Positions 23,131 through 35,966 of a stretch of 64,000 nucleotides of DNA are shown piece after piece; position 1 is the first letter of the stretch; the number at the start of each line of letters is the position of its first letter. The notes under the pieces are model-generated. The model saw nothing but the letters and a program-made list of their open reading frames with translations, made no database searches and was not told where the DNA came from. Where the stretch lies: NCBI GenBank assembly GCA_963921825.1, contig OY997594.1, forward strand, positions 3,601,001-3,665,000. Reading direction: 5' to 3'. This DNA comes from Erodium maritimum (Eukaryota > Streptophyta > Magnoliopsida > Geraniales > Geraniaceae). The translations under genes and the position numbers were made by a program.

Positions 23131-24320
23131 AGCGGTTGATCCCAACTTCAAACAAGTATTTGGGTCTGGTGAATCGTCGACAATCTCCCCCTCATTCTTC
23201 TTTCTTTCCCTTCCCCCTTCTCCCTTCTTTTCATCGTTTGCACTCGAGTTTCACTTCCGGTCAGCTTGAAACTACTCCGGTGTTCTTCTACCGCGAGGGT
23301 TTGGTTGGCCGGTGTGAGTCCCTCTTCTGTGGGACACGTTTCGGTCTCGGAATCAGATGGGACACGTTTCTCGGAATCGGATGGGACACGTTTCTCGGGT
23401 TCACGCCTATAGATCATGGATTTCGACCGAGTTACGCCTCTTTTGGGCTGTTGGGGTGTTGGCTAAGCTCGGCTCGCCGGTTTTCCAGATACAATTATGG
23501 CCTCTTCATGGAAATTCCTCTCAAATCTGACTTTGGCTCCAGCTCTGTTGGTGGCTGGCATCCTCCCTTGTCGGCGTGGTCAGTGGCCTTGTCTCTCGAC
23601 AGATCCGACTACTTGGGTAACGAAATCTCACTTTTCATTTTTGACCTTATTCTTAATGAGTCAAAGCTTAGTGCTTTTAGATCTGAACTATTTTAGTCTT
23701 CTTTGTTCCCTCTATATGTTTGGTTGGGACTCGCCGGCTTTTGGTGTTGGTCATCGACGAGTAGTTATCGACTATTGTGCTTGTGTTTGAAGACTATCAT
23801 TTTCTGTATCTTTGAGTCACAAGTTTCGGTGGTTTTCAGCCACCGTCCTAGCTCCTCCGTTTTTTGGTGCTGGCCGTCGACGTGTCGGTCACCATTAACT
23901 TTCCGAATTGATGGTCCCGATGAGTTAGGTTGTTCTTTTCATTTTAGGGTTCGGTTTTGGATTGTTACGAGTGGAGTCTGATGGTTGCCAGGAAAGTGTT
24001 CAGTGTGGTCGATAGTCTAAGACTGTTTTGCTTTATGCTTCTTGGGGGTTATTCTTAGGGTTTTAGACATTTTTTTGTGGTAACTTGTTTACCCCTTCAT
24101 GGGCTTTCTAGGTCTCTTGTTTTATGATAGTTTTGGGCTTTATGGTTGGAATATCAGGTTCTTTAGGCCAAGTTCTGGGTCACCTCTTGTTGGGTTTGTC
24201 TTAAGTTTGTTTCATGATTATAATGTTTAGGTTTTAAACCTGTTTTTCCTCTTTAGGGTCTGTTGTAATTGTTGAGTTTGATTACCTCTAAAGTCCTTAT
24301 TTTAAAAATGCTTTTGGTTG
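23131..24320 (+). repeat. Decayed non-LTR-like sequence
   Basis: T/G-rich text resembling in style the block at 1-2225 (for example 'cctcttgttgggtttgtcttaag'). The GGGACACGTTTC phrase is repeated three times at 23331-23397. Open frames are short and carry no recognised domain. A truncated retroelement is inferred. Confidence 0.3.
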
Positions 24321-26137
24321 TAAACTTGTTTGAGGGATTTTTTTTGCCTCATCTTTATTTCAAAAACAGGTATTATAAAAATTTGCTGGAAAAAAAAACA
24401 ATAATAGGCGTAATTATTTGACGAGAAAGGTGATTTTTTTTTACATTGATTGATTAGTTTGAAAATAGAATAATGAACTTTAACGCCCGCCATGTGACCT
24501 TAAGTTGAAAATATGGACGAACAACTAATATTATACATCACATATTTTGATTGCTCTACTATTGAAAATGATAACAATTCATGGCACTATTTACTGTGAT
24601 GTTGACATTGACATTGACCCAGAACTTCGTGGCAAAAGAAATTTCTGAACGATTATAAATTATTGGACTTACAGGACTGCTAGAGCATGTGGAGCGCAGA
24701 GTTGCTGTTCAACGTCGTTGAATTCACGATTTTCGTCATCAATGCAATCAGCGTTATCGATGTACAAATGGTCGTTGTGTTTAGCGTGTCGTTTAGTATT
24801 TAAGCGTTAGAACCAGTCGTAAGTATCGACAACTCAGCGAAATGTTGATGTCACAGTGTTGATTGTCACACTGTGGTATTTTGGGGACGCGTGACGATGC
24901 CATCAGCAGCTTTTTTACTGGAGTGAAGTCGTTAACAATGGGCTTTTGGCTGGGCCTTGTTTGGCCCAACCCACTCTATCTGTCACCTTCTAAAACCTCA
25001 TTCCTAATCTTCATCTTTTCAGCCATAAACATCACAAATAATCATATAATCCATACTTGATCGAATATCTTCCGACATGGAACACGAGAGAGACCAAACT
25101 AAAAAAAACAAACACCCCTCTTTTCTTTAGGACACGCGGACACGTAGAGTTTGACCAGGAACATTCCTTTTGTCGATTCAAGTTGTCCGAGATAGACTTT
25201 TCTTGTAATAACAACGACAAAATAGTCAGATACACGCACTGCCTTAATAAATATCACACCAAAATAGTTATCTATTTGAAACTATAAAGATAGTTCAATA
25301 AACAGGATAGCCACTGCTTAGGGGGATTAACTTTATTAATTAACACACTTTCGACCACATTTGATTTTCAAATGTATACCATATAAATGAGAGGAGGTTA
25401 TCAATAACAAAAGACCACCTTTCATTATTTAAAAAAAAAACATTTTTTTTTGACGAAAAAATGGGATGCATCAATTTTATATCTCAGCCAAAGTAACATA
25501 TGTACAATCTGATGAAAACGCACGAACGAACGATAAATATTACAGACTCCAAACTAGCTAGCTCATAATATTACCAACTCCCCACCAAAACTAGAACGCA
25601 AACATAGGGAGCCCCAGAACGTGCAACCAACGTACACGTCAAAAATACAACAACATGCACACCAAAATACAAGTAGAGCACATAAGGTACAAACTAGTGC
25701 ACACCAACCTGCAACGATTGATTCGGTACATTTTAACAGAATAACCTTATTTTGCTGACTACCTTTCACTAGCATTCCTTTCAATATGGATACTCGATTT
25801 TACATTTTTACCCTTAATGAAATTCAAATCAGGGTGAGTCTTTTTTCTCGATCCGGACCTCGATAAAAGCTCACCTGATCTGGATTTCATCAAAGGTAAA
25901 ATCATAACTTCAATCCAGAATACAAGATAGTTCAACCGGCTTTAAAAACAAGGTTATAGAACCAATTTTCCCACATTTCATTCCGAAAGACTACTGATAA
26001 ACGAGAAAGATGACAATGTGTTTTTACTAATATCCCTTCATTCTCAAAAGGCGTTTTTGAGAACCAAAGGTGGTCGAAGGGGTGTAAATAAAGTTTACCT
26101 TAGACTAAAAGGAGAATTGAAAGAGATAGCTATTTCT
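24321..26137. other. Intergenic region with dispersed repeat pieces
   Basis: No gene. About 25796-25930 matches the UGT-intron repeat family (tttttacccttaatga ... atcaaaggtaaaatcat). About 25985-26080 resembles the arm of the foldback element at 30450-30658 (gataaacgagaaagatgacaatgtgtt). Confidence 0.45.
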
Positions 26138-27219
26138 TCATTGATGTACATTGCTAGAAGAAGTGAAGCTCATGTAGTGTGGATCGAGGTTACTCATGAT
26201 GAAGTTATCGGTATCGGCCGATAAGAGAAGAGACGTCTCGTTCGCAGGTGGTACTTGCCTCATCTGGCTACAGACCATCTCTGCCTGAGCCATTGCCAGC
26301 TCTGTCTGGAGTTGCGAGACTTGGCTCTGAAGGTACGAGATCGCACCAACACACCCATAAACTGGGTCTCGCACTCTCGCGCTCGCTTCATACACCAAAC
26401 TGCTCACTGCGTCTTCTCTCTGATGGCCTGGTAGCTCCTGGAAGATCAACAAGTCACAAAAATTCTAGTTAGCCAAAAATCCAAGAACTGAGACACTATG
26501 TTTGTAACCTTGACATGGACTTAGGTGAGGGGTTACCAGTAGCAGTATACTGTCACATTTCGTTATTCATCAAAAATCCACAGATTCACAATGAATTGGT
26601 GATGGTTTATCAGGAACACAATATCGCGTTTTTACTGTGCTCCTGATCAAAAACCCATATCTTAAAAGAGTTTCTGATGAATAACGAGTGGTGATATACA
26701 GTGTGTTACTAATAACCCCTCGTCTACATAAGGTGTTTGTGAGAATCAAAGATTATCTAGGATGTGTTCACTACCACATGGCCTTTCATTATTGACGAAA
26801 CCATTCCATCGGTGATGAATCGTTTTTTCCATTACTGACGAAATGTCAGGATGGAAAATAAACGACGGATGAAAATCACTACCGACTAATTTTCATCGGT
26901 TGGTGATGATATTCATCATATCGTCGTCAGTGTTTCCACACTATTCCGACCATATATTTTCCGACGAAAATGGGAACGTTAGTGAAGTTACCTCTAAGAT
27001 ATATAATGAAACAAGATTAGAAGGTAACATCAAGAGAGACAAGTAATGCATGCAGACCTGCAACATTTTGCTAACGTTGCTAGCACCGAAGACCTTGTGG
27101 ACGATGGAGAACTTGAGAGGGTCGGTGGAAGGGAAGTGAGGAGCGAAAATGCAGTCCTTGGTGCAGCGGCGTCGCAACAGTTTACAGGAAGCACAAGGTG
27201 AAGATCCTGATCCCTTCAT
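26138..27219 (-). CDS. LBD: LOB-domain (LBD/ASL) transcription factor, LBD12-like
   Basis: Plant-specific nuclear DNA-binding protein of class I LBD type, a family that acts at organ boundaries and in vascular or meristem development. Exons 27058-27219 and 26138-26437 join in phase 0 to give 153 aa. The C-block CX2CX6CX3C is [15 protein letters not shown]. The GAS block spans [13 protein letters not shown], and the coiled-coil repeat covers [19 protein letters not shown]. The intron after KMLQ is the conserved LBD intron. The start at 27219 (MKGSGSSPC) is chosen because family members begin only a few residues before the C-block; an upstream in-frame Met at 27294 is less likely. The C-terminal tail is short (about 40 aa after the coiled coil). 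The nearest subgroup (LBD12/LBD4) is from memory. Confidence 0.93.
26510..26960. repeat. Inverted-repeat fragments in LBD intron
   Basis: The 620-bp LBD intron holds imperfect palindromes: 'gaattggtgatggtttatcaggaacac' against 'gtgctcctgatcaaa', and 'tcatcggttggtgatgatattcatc'. GACGAAA/TTTCGTC-type repeats lie at 26790-26960. They look like remnants of DNA-transposon ends; no family was assigned. Confidence 0.4.
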
Positions 27220-27295
27220 ATTAATATTTGGGGCTTGACTGGGAATAATATTGTTTGGTTTTGAACAAAATGATGCAGGAAATAAGCTGAGCATG

Positions 27296-27308
27296 CATAT
27301 TTATATAC
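27296..27308 (-). promoter_or_regulatory. Putative TATA box of the LBD gene
   Basis: On the minus strand TATATAAATAT lies about 80 bp before the ATG at 27219, with typical core-promoter spacing. Confidence 0.5.
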
Positions 27309-27309
27309 T

Positions 27310-28358
27310 GGATGCATGATGGAGAGCTTTTGAGCTGGTGGAGGAGAACATGATCCACATGTCTCATTAAAATAATAATAAAATTGCGATAACTATTAAA
27401 GCAATATGTAGTCTCAGATTTGGATAATGATATATCAGGGCTTTTTTGTCATGTTACAATGATAAAAAAAGTATTGACAAAAAAAGAGAAGACCAAGACT
27501 GTATAGGAAGTCTATCTTCTGTTAGAGTATAGAACTATAATAGTACAAATTCGAATTACAAGAGCTTTAAAAACTAATAAGTATCTAATATATATATATC
27601 AAATGAACTCTTTTATCTTCAAAGCCTAAATTTATTCTTTTTTATAGGAAAAAATACAAAGAAATCCTATTTTAGCTTAACTCTAACCCACCACCCGCCG
27701 TGCTCCCAAACAAGTGTACAACCTGAATTCATTCTCAAATGAGTTGAAATATATCCTATTCCTTAAAAAAGTATTTTTCATTATAACTCAAACTTGATGT
27801 TACTCCTTTGATTGAGAATGGACCGAATCATTTCAAGTCAAAATTTATCGGGCCAAAGGGACCACGTAACATACATTTTTATGTATTTCAAATAATAGGA
27901 AATACCATATCCGATAGAGATCAAGTCGAGGTAGAGGCAAGAAAACATGAGGATCTAAACAAGAGTACGGAGACCAGAAATAGAAATTGGGTCCCGATTG
28001 GATGTAATAAATAAACATTAGGTTGTTTTTTCGAAGTGATAAATAAATATGTATCATTACACTATTTTTAAACTGTTAGAAAATTATTTAAACGGGAATA
28101 AAATAATTGGCAACAAAAAAACAAACGAGATTAAAGAGCAATTAATGTTGGGGAGTTATCGAGCTGGTAATAGTACGTAGAAGTAAGGGAAGAATGGGAA
28201 AACAATGTGAAACCCTAAGGAAGACCAAGACTACTTCGAGAGATGAGTAGCAACGTGAATGTCTGTTGTGGGACATCCACATAGAACCATACACACATTA
28301 ATTGCTCAAACAAAAATGCTTAGTAATTTGCAATTAATATTCAGAATGATGGCTCCAC
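27310..28358. other. LBD upstream intergenic DNA
   Basis: AT-rich; no gene or clear mobile element seen. Confidence 0.4.
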
Positions 28359-28817
28359 CTATGGTTGAAAAAAGCGTTAGGTGCTAGTCGGACGGTAAGA
28401 ACCTACGCGTTAGACGGAGATTAGTCGAGGCCTAGACGGGTTTAATTTTTTTTTAATTATTATTAAATATATATTACACAAATATAATAAAAAATTCAAA
28501 ATATATATTATATTTATTTAATATAAAAATATCAAGTATCAAAATACAAAATACAAAAAAAACTAAGCCAAATAATATTCTCATTTTACTCTAATATTTA
28601 ATAAAAATTTAAATTATAATGATAAACCACCAAAAAGGGACTCGTCCCATATTCTTTTTATCAAGAAATTCTAGACCATTACAAAACCAGAGTCTCAAGT
28701 TTCCGATTAATCGGGGAATGTCGAGTCGGATGGTTTTCAGATTTTGAGACCTAAGTGAGGCGGCGAGTCAGACGTTTTTACATATTTTAGGACCTAGGCG
28801 GGGACTTTTACAACAGT
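28359..28817. mobile_element. Non-autonomous hAT-like element
   Basis: Flanked by GGCTCCAC (28351-28358) and GGCTCCAT (28818-28825), an 8-bp target duplication with one change, typical of hAT. The ends are weakly inverted (GGTTGaAAAAAG and, from the right, TGTTGTAAAAG). A relative with the same interior (ccaaaaagggac..., ttttatcaagaaattc..., gattaatcgg) lies at 42271-42799. Confidence 0.65.
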
Positions 28818-29569
28818 GGCTCCATCCTATGCCATTTCTACTAGTACACTTACCCTAACAGATGGCTCGAAGCAAATAAGCTAGAACTAATAATCTCATA
28901 ATTCTTCTCGGTTGTTTGAAGTTATTGAATGCGAGCATCGCCCTACTAGACTACTAGTCCCTGTTGAAGATGCTCTAAGTTGCTTCGTTAATTAATTAGC
29001 ATCAAATACTATATTCATTTTGCTTAAACCATAACTAATAGTACTGTATGTGCAGAAATATAACAAAACAATGGTATATATAACCAGACCCGGACAATCA
29101 GTGGGCATGTGCGTGCACACAAAATAAATTGACTCTGTGACAGATCATAACGTACATGCATGCACCACATTTGTCTACCTAATGTCCAATGCACCACATT
29201 TGTCTACCTAATGTCCAATATGTCTCTATGCCTTAAATGACAAGATAAGAGCAAACAGCCATGCATGAGCTAATTACTGATGCGAGATGTGGCTGACAAT
29301 ATTTAGGCTTAATTACATTTAGTATCCCTTACGTATTGATAAGGCATTATACAAAATTTTGGTATAATTTACCCATTTTGATGAAATTGTTCTGTTACCA
29401 ATACATAAGAGGTATTAAATGATTTGTGACATAAGGGTTACAAAGGTGTGCTACCGAAACGTAAAGACTCTTATTGAACGCTATAACACTTTGGGGTAGT
29501 ACATGTGTGTTACCAATTCAAAAAGAATACAAAAGGTAATTAGTTCATATTAATGTTGGACGTATGATA

Positions 29570-29968
29570 CTCACTCTTAAGTATTGGTCACGAACACTAC
29601 ACTACCCAACGTTTCAAAATGACAAATGCACTACCTTAAGTATTGATCACACGGTTTTTTAGTAAAAATGGACGGAATGGTAAAATGACATTTTTCCCTT
29701 AAGTATTTGACCTTTATGCATTTTATAAGGAACAATAACGAGGGTACAATGGTAATGTTCATCATAAAATGTATAGAGGTCAAATAATTAAAGAAAAACG
29801 TCATTTTACCATCCATTACATGACACTTAAGGTCATATAACTAACCGAATAGAATATTACGTCCATTTTTACTAACAAAACCGCGTGACCAATACTTAAG
29901 GTGGTGCATTTGTCATTTTAAAACGTTGGGTAGTGTAGTGTTCGTGACCTACTTAAGAGTAAGTTTCA
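29570..29968. mobile_element. Long foldback (hairpin) element
   Basis: About 110 bp on the left (cacgaacactacactaccca, ...aaatgacaaatgcac...) recurs nearly unchanged and inverted on the right. A second inner pair of arms (ggtaaaatgacatttttc / gaaaaacgtcattttacc) continues the fold. The right arm has about 45 extra bases. The transcript would form a hairpin of roughly 170 bp. Confidence 0.75.
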
Positions 29969-30449
29969 ATATTTAACCCCAAAACTAAATAATACTGCAT
30001 TTTTAAGGTATTGGAGAAAAATATTTGAGTGCAGCTAATTAAATGTACCAGAATATCCCGTTAAAATGGGTACTTCTAATTACTCAGATCACCTCATAAT
30101 ATGTATGAATACGATTGATGAGATTCGACATGAAGCCGTGTAAGGATTATTAAAGTATAGATTGAAATTGTAACTATAGAAGTTGTGAAGAACCTTAAAC
30201 CTATTCCAAGTACAGTATTTAATGCCCTCCACATGATTCCAAGCTTCTAATCTTCTGTTCCGAGGTAAACAACTCCATTTCCCAAGTTATTACATAAACA
30301 AAAGAGGGGTCTGTCCAGAATCTCTTTCGGGTCCTGAAACTTAATCTTATAGAGACCTTTTTAAAACTCTAGAAATAGACTATTCATATAAGTTTTATTG
30401 GTAATCGAATTAACACCTCCTTTAACCTTTGTTTCTCACATACATAACA

Positions 30450-30658
30450 TAAAGGTGAGACGTTATTAGGAACACACTGTCATCTTTTGTTTGTCATCAA
30501 AAACACCGGATTCAGGTCATTTTGTCGCAATAAACCACTGATAAATGAGAAAGGTGACAGTGTGTTCCCCCGTAAAACCATCCATTTTCTGTGTAAATCT
30601 GGGTGTTTTTTATTAATACGAAAGGTGACAGTGTGTTACTGATAACCCCTCACCTTTA
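30450..30658. mobile_element. Small foldback element
   Basis: The left end 'aaaggtgag...aacacactgtcatcttt' and right end '...aaaggtgacagtgtgttactgataacccctcaccttt' are inverted copies. Related pieces lie near 25985-26080 and in the LBD intron (about 26540-26760). Confidence 0.55.
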
Positions 30659-31288
30659 GGGGGTATTTTGATAGAATAAGGTCAAAGTGAGTATGTAAAT
30701 AACGTTTTCCCTAAGTTTTATTTTGAATTTGGACTTGAATTATTCTTTTTAAACATTAATTTTAAAATAGACTGACAAGCCTAAAATATATATACTCAGT
30801 TCCAAGTTTCAAACCCCTAACCTCTAAACAAAGATACCTCTGCAGTACTCAGTCTTGGCTGGTTGTAAACATTGTTTCAATGTATCTTTAAGCTAACAAG
30901 TAGAATAATGGAAAAAAAACAGACATCTGTCACCATCTTAGCTAGAAAAACAAAACATGCAAGCTACGATGCAAACATTGAATGCACTTGGTGATATGGA
31001 AGAATCTGTTCTTGAGATATGCATGGTTTTCAAATTTACAATTGGTGAAGTAGAAGAACTACTATTTTATATTAGCAATATGTAGTAAGGAAACTGAGCT
31101 CGGGACGTACCTGACCTGAAATTTACACGAATACAGTGGTTGGATTTCCAATGCCAGCATTTCTACTCAAAATGCAGGTCTACATTATCAGCTCAGCGAT
31201 AAGCATGCTGCAGAGATGCGCTTCCTATTAAAAGACGTACCAGTTTTCAGGTATCCCAAAGTTTGCTGCATGAACCCAAAATCAAAAT

Positions 31289-31671
31289 TAAGGCTAATTG
31301 TCAAAAACTACCCTAAGTATTGTCCACAAACCAAAAACTACCTAAAGTTTTGTCCACCGGCTTCCGTTAGAAAAACGTAACAGGGAGAAACTGAGATGAA
31401 TGTTCAGAATGAATGGTCTGGGCAGTTCTGCACGGATTCAATAGATTTGTGGGCAATACATAATGCATTCTTATGTTGTGTGGGCAATTCATAATGCATT
31501 ATATAGTTGTGTGGGCAATACTTAAGGGTAGTTTTTGACAATCAACCTGTTACGTTTTTTTAATGGAAGTTGGTGGACAAAACTTTAGTGTAGCCTAAAA
31601 GTGTGGACGAAAAATTAGGTAGTTTTTCGTTTGTGGACAATAATTTAGGGTAGTTTTTGACGATTAACCCT
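31289..31671. mobile_element. Foldback MITE
   Basis: The left end 'aaggctaattgtcaaaaact' and the right end, reverse complement 'gggttaatcgtcaaaaacta', pair over roughly 100 bp (gtattgtccacaaacc..., acaaaactttagtg...). No coding capacity. Confidence 0.65.
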
Positions 31672-32927
31672 CAAAATTACAAGGCATGTGAAGACAAATC
31701 ACAATGACAGATATCATGTGTTTGGAGATTATTAAGGGATGGATACATCATTATTGCGGTCTATTATTTTCATTTGACCAGAAAATATTTGTATATCTAG
31801 CTGCAATCGAAGGTATATGTATAATACCCTAACACAAGTGGGAGTGGGACTTCAGCCAGCCAAAGCCATTTTTGTTCATCTGTGATGCCCATTAATATTT
31901 GGGCCTTGATTTTTTATCAGCAATAATCGCAAGTGTAGCGATTAGAATCCGTGCTACTTCACCCACAACCCCTTTTATTCATCAATGCTGGCCACAAAGT
32001 TCCCCATCAATCATGCCATTGATTAAGGAAGTTACTGACAGTTCATGAAGCATACCAAAATGGACTATCCTTCATTCCATTCTAGCATTTTTAGATGACA
32101 AGCTAGTCCACTGAAGCACTCAAATTAGAACAAGCTCTAATTCTCTCTAGAAATAGACTCCACTAATCAAGAATCCATCTATGCCCAACTCTCTTCATGA
32201 AGATAAAATTAATCAAAAGCGTACTCGTTCAAATAGTCAAGTGCTTGGTCTCGTGGCCTTGTGGTCAGGGGTTCGAGTCACGGCATCGTTTTAAATCTTA
32301 ATTCTAGTAAAGATAAAAATTGATGTTTTTATTAATTATGGAACCCGTTGGTTTTTACACTAATTATGCAATCTATTCACTTTTGCCATTTATCATCTCT
32401 CTACTTTTCTTTTTCAAGAAAGGTTAGACTTTAAAAGACCGGACTTACCTAATCTAACCATCAAACTAAATATCCAAATATTTGACCAAATAAGCTTTGT
32501 TCTTCTCTTCAATTTCTATTTACACAAAAGACAAAGACTTTAAAATTTGACCAAGCAAGTTTTTGTCAAAATTTCACGCTGATAACAGAAAAAAGGTCAT
32601 TGTTTTAGGTATGGACCCAGATTTTTTTCCTAAGGGATTTCTTATTTCACTCCCACCTTCAAGTTTCCATGCCAACTCTTAACCTCATATATTTGTTCTC
32701 TATAACTCCAAATTGGTCTTATTACTACACGATATAGTTGAAATAGAATCCAACAACGAGCTCCTATTCATTTTCAATTCTTCATACCTATCACTCCTAT
32801 AATTGCCATAATTAAATTGAACCAGAATTATTTAAAGACCAATCTATATAAGTTATATAACACACCCAATAACCATTGAGAAGATTGGCAGCAGTTTAAA
32901 CCTGAGAGGGGATTGTTAGGTAATCCA
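31672..32927. other. Intergenic, DFO 3' flank
   Basis: No gene. A Pol III box-B-like string (GGTTCGAGTC) at about 32270 could mark a SINE head, but box A and the 3' end are not clear. Confidence 0.4.
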
Positions 32928-35663
32928 CTATTGGCATTGCCGCGCATGTAAGTTTCTAATGTTTTGCTTCTTAATTCCGTTTCTGAACAGACTACTTGCT
33001 GTGCATTGTTTCTCTTTGCAGAGCAAGAGACTCTCTTTGGTCTTTTTAGTTGTTCTCTTTCCCAGGTACTCTGCTGATTGTACCTGAACTGATAGAACAA
33101 AATAAAGTTGGAAGGAGAACACGACACCATAGGCTCCACAACCCCACTTAGATTATTAGTTAGATGTCAGGAAATTGGTCAGTAAGATAACATAAACAGT
33201 TAATATACCAAACGAACTTAGATCCATTAAACCGAGAACACTTGACACTCAAGTCCAAAAGTCATGTTTGTGACGATAAAGATACAGAACATTAGCCATT
33301 ATGCTTTTATTGCAGATATATAAATGAAATATTATAGAAATGCTACCAATCACCAAAGCTTACTTGGCCAAGTGAAAGTGTTTGGATCTTTGGTCTGGCA
33401 GTTACGATTCAAGTCACGGTGGCAGTATATGCATATTTTTTGCTTTAAAAAAAGATATCATTTTATGAAATGGAGTTATATCATTATGTCCACACATCCC
33501 ACTACCTAGAATTGACTAGAAAGAGTTTCATGGCCGAAGGGAGTAACAGTGTACCCCACAAAATGCTTGGCCATAGTGATTGGAATAAAGGCCTTTGAGG
33601 ATATGTAGTACCAGTTGATGAGGAAATTTCTTAACTAATTAAGTAAGATAGGGATTGTATCGTTAATCAACTTATACGGAGAATGGCTTACATTTTAAGC
33701 TGGCCTTAATTGAGTTACTGACCAAGCAAGTCAGTGGCTGGGGTAGGAGTTTTCTCCAAACTGTGACTAGAAGGATATCCTGACCCACAGTGTTAACTCT
33801 ATTATTGATTAGCATTTGGCAATTACTCGGTATGTAGTGAAAGATGCAGTCTCTTTTGAAATGTCCAAATGAATATGGACATAAGCTTTGAGAAACAAAA
33901 TACCAAATATAAAAGATATACCAGATTGTGGAGCAGCAGATGTCATAGCTATGTCCTTAAGCCTTTTTATCTTTTCGATCACTTGTGGACTTTCAAAGAG
34001 TTCATCTTCTTTCAGGTCTGTAGACTCATTCCTATGAAGGCTTACCAGAGCATTTTCACATGCCTACAAAAACCAAATGCTAGAATTGAAGGCTATAAAT
34101 GGAACTTAAATGGAAAAAGGTGTAAGTTAATATTCCAGTCAAAATGATACCCGTAACAAATAAATAAACAATTCATGCCATTTTTTGTATGAATAATTAT
34201 GGCAGCATGAAAACATAGTACTGACAAGAGATATCCAATCCCTGATGTATGCGACTGCCCATTCTGAAAAGGGCATGATCATTGTATCAAGTGATAGTGA
34301 GACAATCTACCCCCACTTCTGCCTATCTACACTTAATATACATGTTTATTTTACAAACTGCACTGTCAAAAACTGTGCCGTCAACACTGTCATCATGTAC
34401 CGAAGTACCAGCCTGTTGTAATATCATAGTTTGAACTTGAAACTTATGATGTGCTAATGGTCTCAATTTTATATAATGTTGATTCAACACAATGGATGCG
34501 CAAATCGATATGACATATGAATGCAGCCACACAAATTAAATCCTTAACAGGTTTCAATACACACACTTGCCTTGCCTATACTTCACTTTGAAATAGATAA
34601 TTACTACTAGATTAACTAGTAAATTTGGAAAGGAAAATTACTTTCTGGGCAACCGCATAAAAACCAGAATCCAGTGAGTGCTCAGCAAAGTTCAGCCATT
34701 CCATGTACGAGACTTGTAGCCACCGACAGCTCACAGACTTGAGTTCCCGTAGAGCCAAGGCCTCATATCTTATAGCCAAGCAACTCTGGAAATGTAAAGA
34801 GTGCAGCACCTCACATGAATAAGACGATCAGATATCCACATTTAAATTCAACAGCATACGGATCAACAACATCATGATAATATCCCGAACTTATTGAACA
34901 GCACCTTTGGTCCATCGAGTTCTGTTTACCCATAACTAGTTTAAGATCAAAGACAATAAACAGTCTCTGACCTATAATCACAACAAGCTTGTGGTTTACC
35001 AAAAGAAATTTACATGTTGCTAGTTAGGCCTTGACAAACAAACAAACAAACCCTAGTTATGTATACATCTATCTATCAGAGAAAGAGACTGAAAATTTCA
35101 ATGATCTGGATAAATTCAACAGAAATGCACACATGATTTATGATGAATTTAAATTTCAATAAATTTCACCACCTCAGTTGGACATCAAAATGGCAAAAAA
35201 TGAACATCAATTACAACAAACAAAGAAGATTGAAGGAAAAAAAAAGTAAGAAAATGAAATTGATATGATTTGGTGACATGAAATTACAAATCACAACGAA
35301 GGAGACAGAAAACAAACCTCTACATCGCCAATCATAGCAAAAGCACGAACGAAAAATTCGAGAATCGAGAGCTTCTCCTGGACAGTTTTCTCTGCGATTT
35401 CACGAACGACGGAGAGGTATTGCGATCTCATGAACTCTCTCAAGCTAGATCTGACATCAACCAACGATTTCACGTCTTTGCAAACCAGACTCCATTCGAG
35501 AATCTGAAGAGTTTGGTCGTCAAATCTGCCACAACAACAAATCGAATCCGTAAATAAAGCTGAAGAACAGTCGGAACAAATTAGGGTTTAACCTCTTGTT
35601 GATGATTTGGGAGCGAACGAGAGAGGTTGGTTCTTCTTCAGCTGCTCTGGCGAAGCTCCACAT
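32928..35663 (-). CDS. DFO: DFO-like protein (meiotic double-strand-break formation factor)
   Basis: Resembles the plant protein DOUBLE-STRAND BREAK FORMATION, needed in Arabidopsis for meiotic recombination breaks. Exons 35593-35663, 35318-35525, 34642-34785, 33922-34063 and 32928-33088 join in frame with GT-AG sites, giving 241 aa. Key blocks are RFDDQTLQILEWSLVCKDVK, SLVDVRSSLREFMRS, LSILEFFVRAFAMIGDVESC, LAIRYEALALRELKS, WLNFAEHSLDSGFYAVAQKA and a basic C-terminus (RNGIKKQNIRNLHARQCQ). No signal peptide or membrane segment. The start MWSFARAAEEE is preferred; an in-frame Met lies at 35759. The family call rests on recalled similarity of the RFDD...DVKSL and CLAxRYEALxLR blocks. Several exons are too short to be found as open frames alone. 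Confidence 0.75.
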
Positions 35664-35710
35664 TTTGGTGGTGAAATTGGCGGGTAAGTTTCTTCTCGAA
35701 TTGAGCTCTG

Positions 35711-35845
35711 GTTTAAATGGTACAGAGTCTACAGCTTTTTCATATTTGATGTAACCCATAGGGTTTGGGCCACCGAGTTTCAGGTGACGGACTAATGAAA
35801 ATGGGCCAGGGCCTTAATATCAGGCCATGTGTGTCGGTTTGGGTC
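35711..35845. repeat. DFO 5' flank segment, duplicated at 42142-42268
   Basis: From 'ttaaatggtacagagtct' to 'aatatcaggccatgtgtgtc' this segment matches 42142-42268 in direct orientation with only scattered changes. Homology resumes at 'cttgagatac' (35940 and 42801). It marks one edge of a tandem duplication that includes the first polygalacturonase. Confidence 0.8.
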
Positions 35846-35966
35846 AAAGGCCAGTAAGTAGGCCCAACGCTCCTTCGATTCGGTTATTTTCGGTTAGTAA
35901 TTGGTTTTCATTATTGAAGACAAGATTTGGACCGTCGAGGCTTGAGATACGCGTATCATATTATTA

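Noticed and set aside
28930-28980. 'gaagatgctctaa' as a MITE right end
   Set aside because: It resembles a Tourist-type end, but no matching left end or target duplication was found upstream.
29305-30070. Larger element enclosing the 29570-29968 hairpin
   Set aside because: Outer ends 'taattacattta' and 'taattaaatgta' are short and AT-rich; no duplication was found.
32235-32345. SINE head (Pol III box-B-like GGTTCGAGTC); similar at 33380-33425
   Set aside because: Box A is poor, no tail or target duplication is clear, and the second site is more degenerate. A decayed tRNA-related SINE remains possible.
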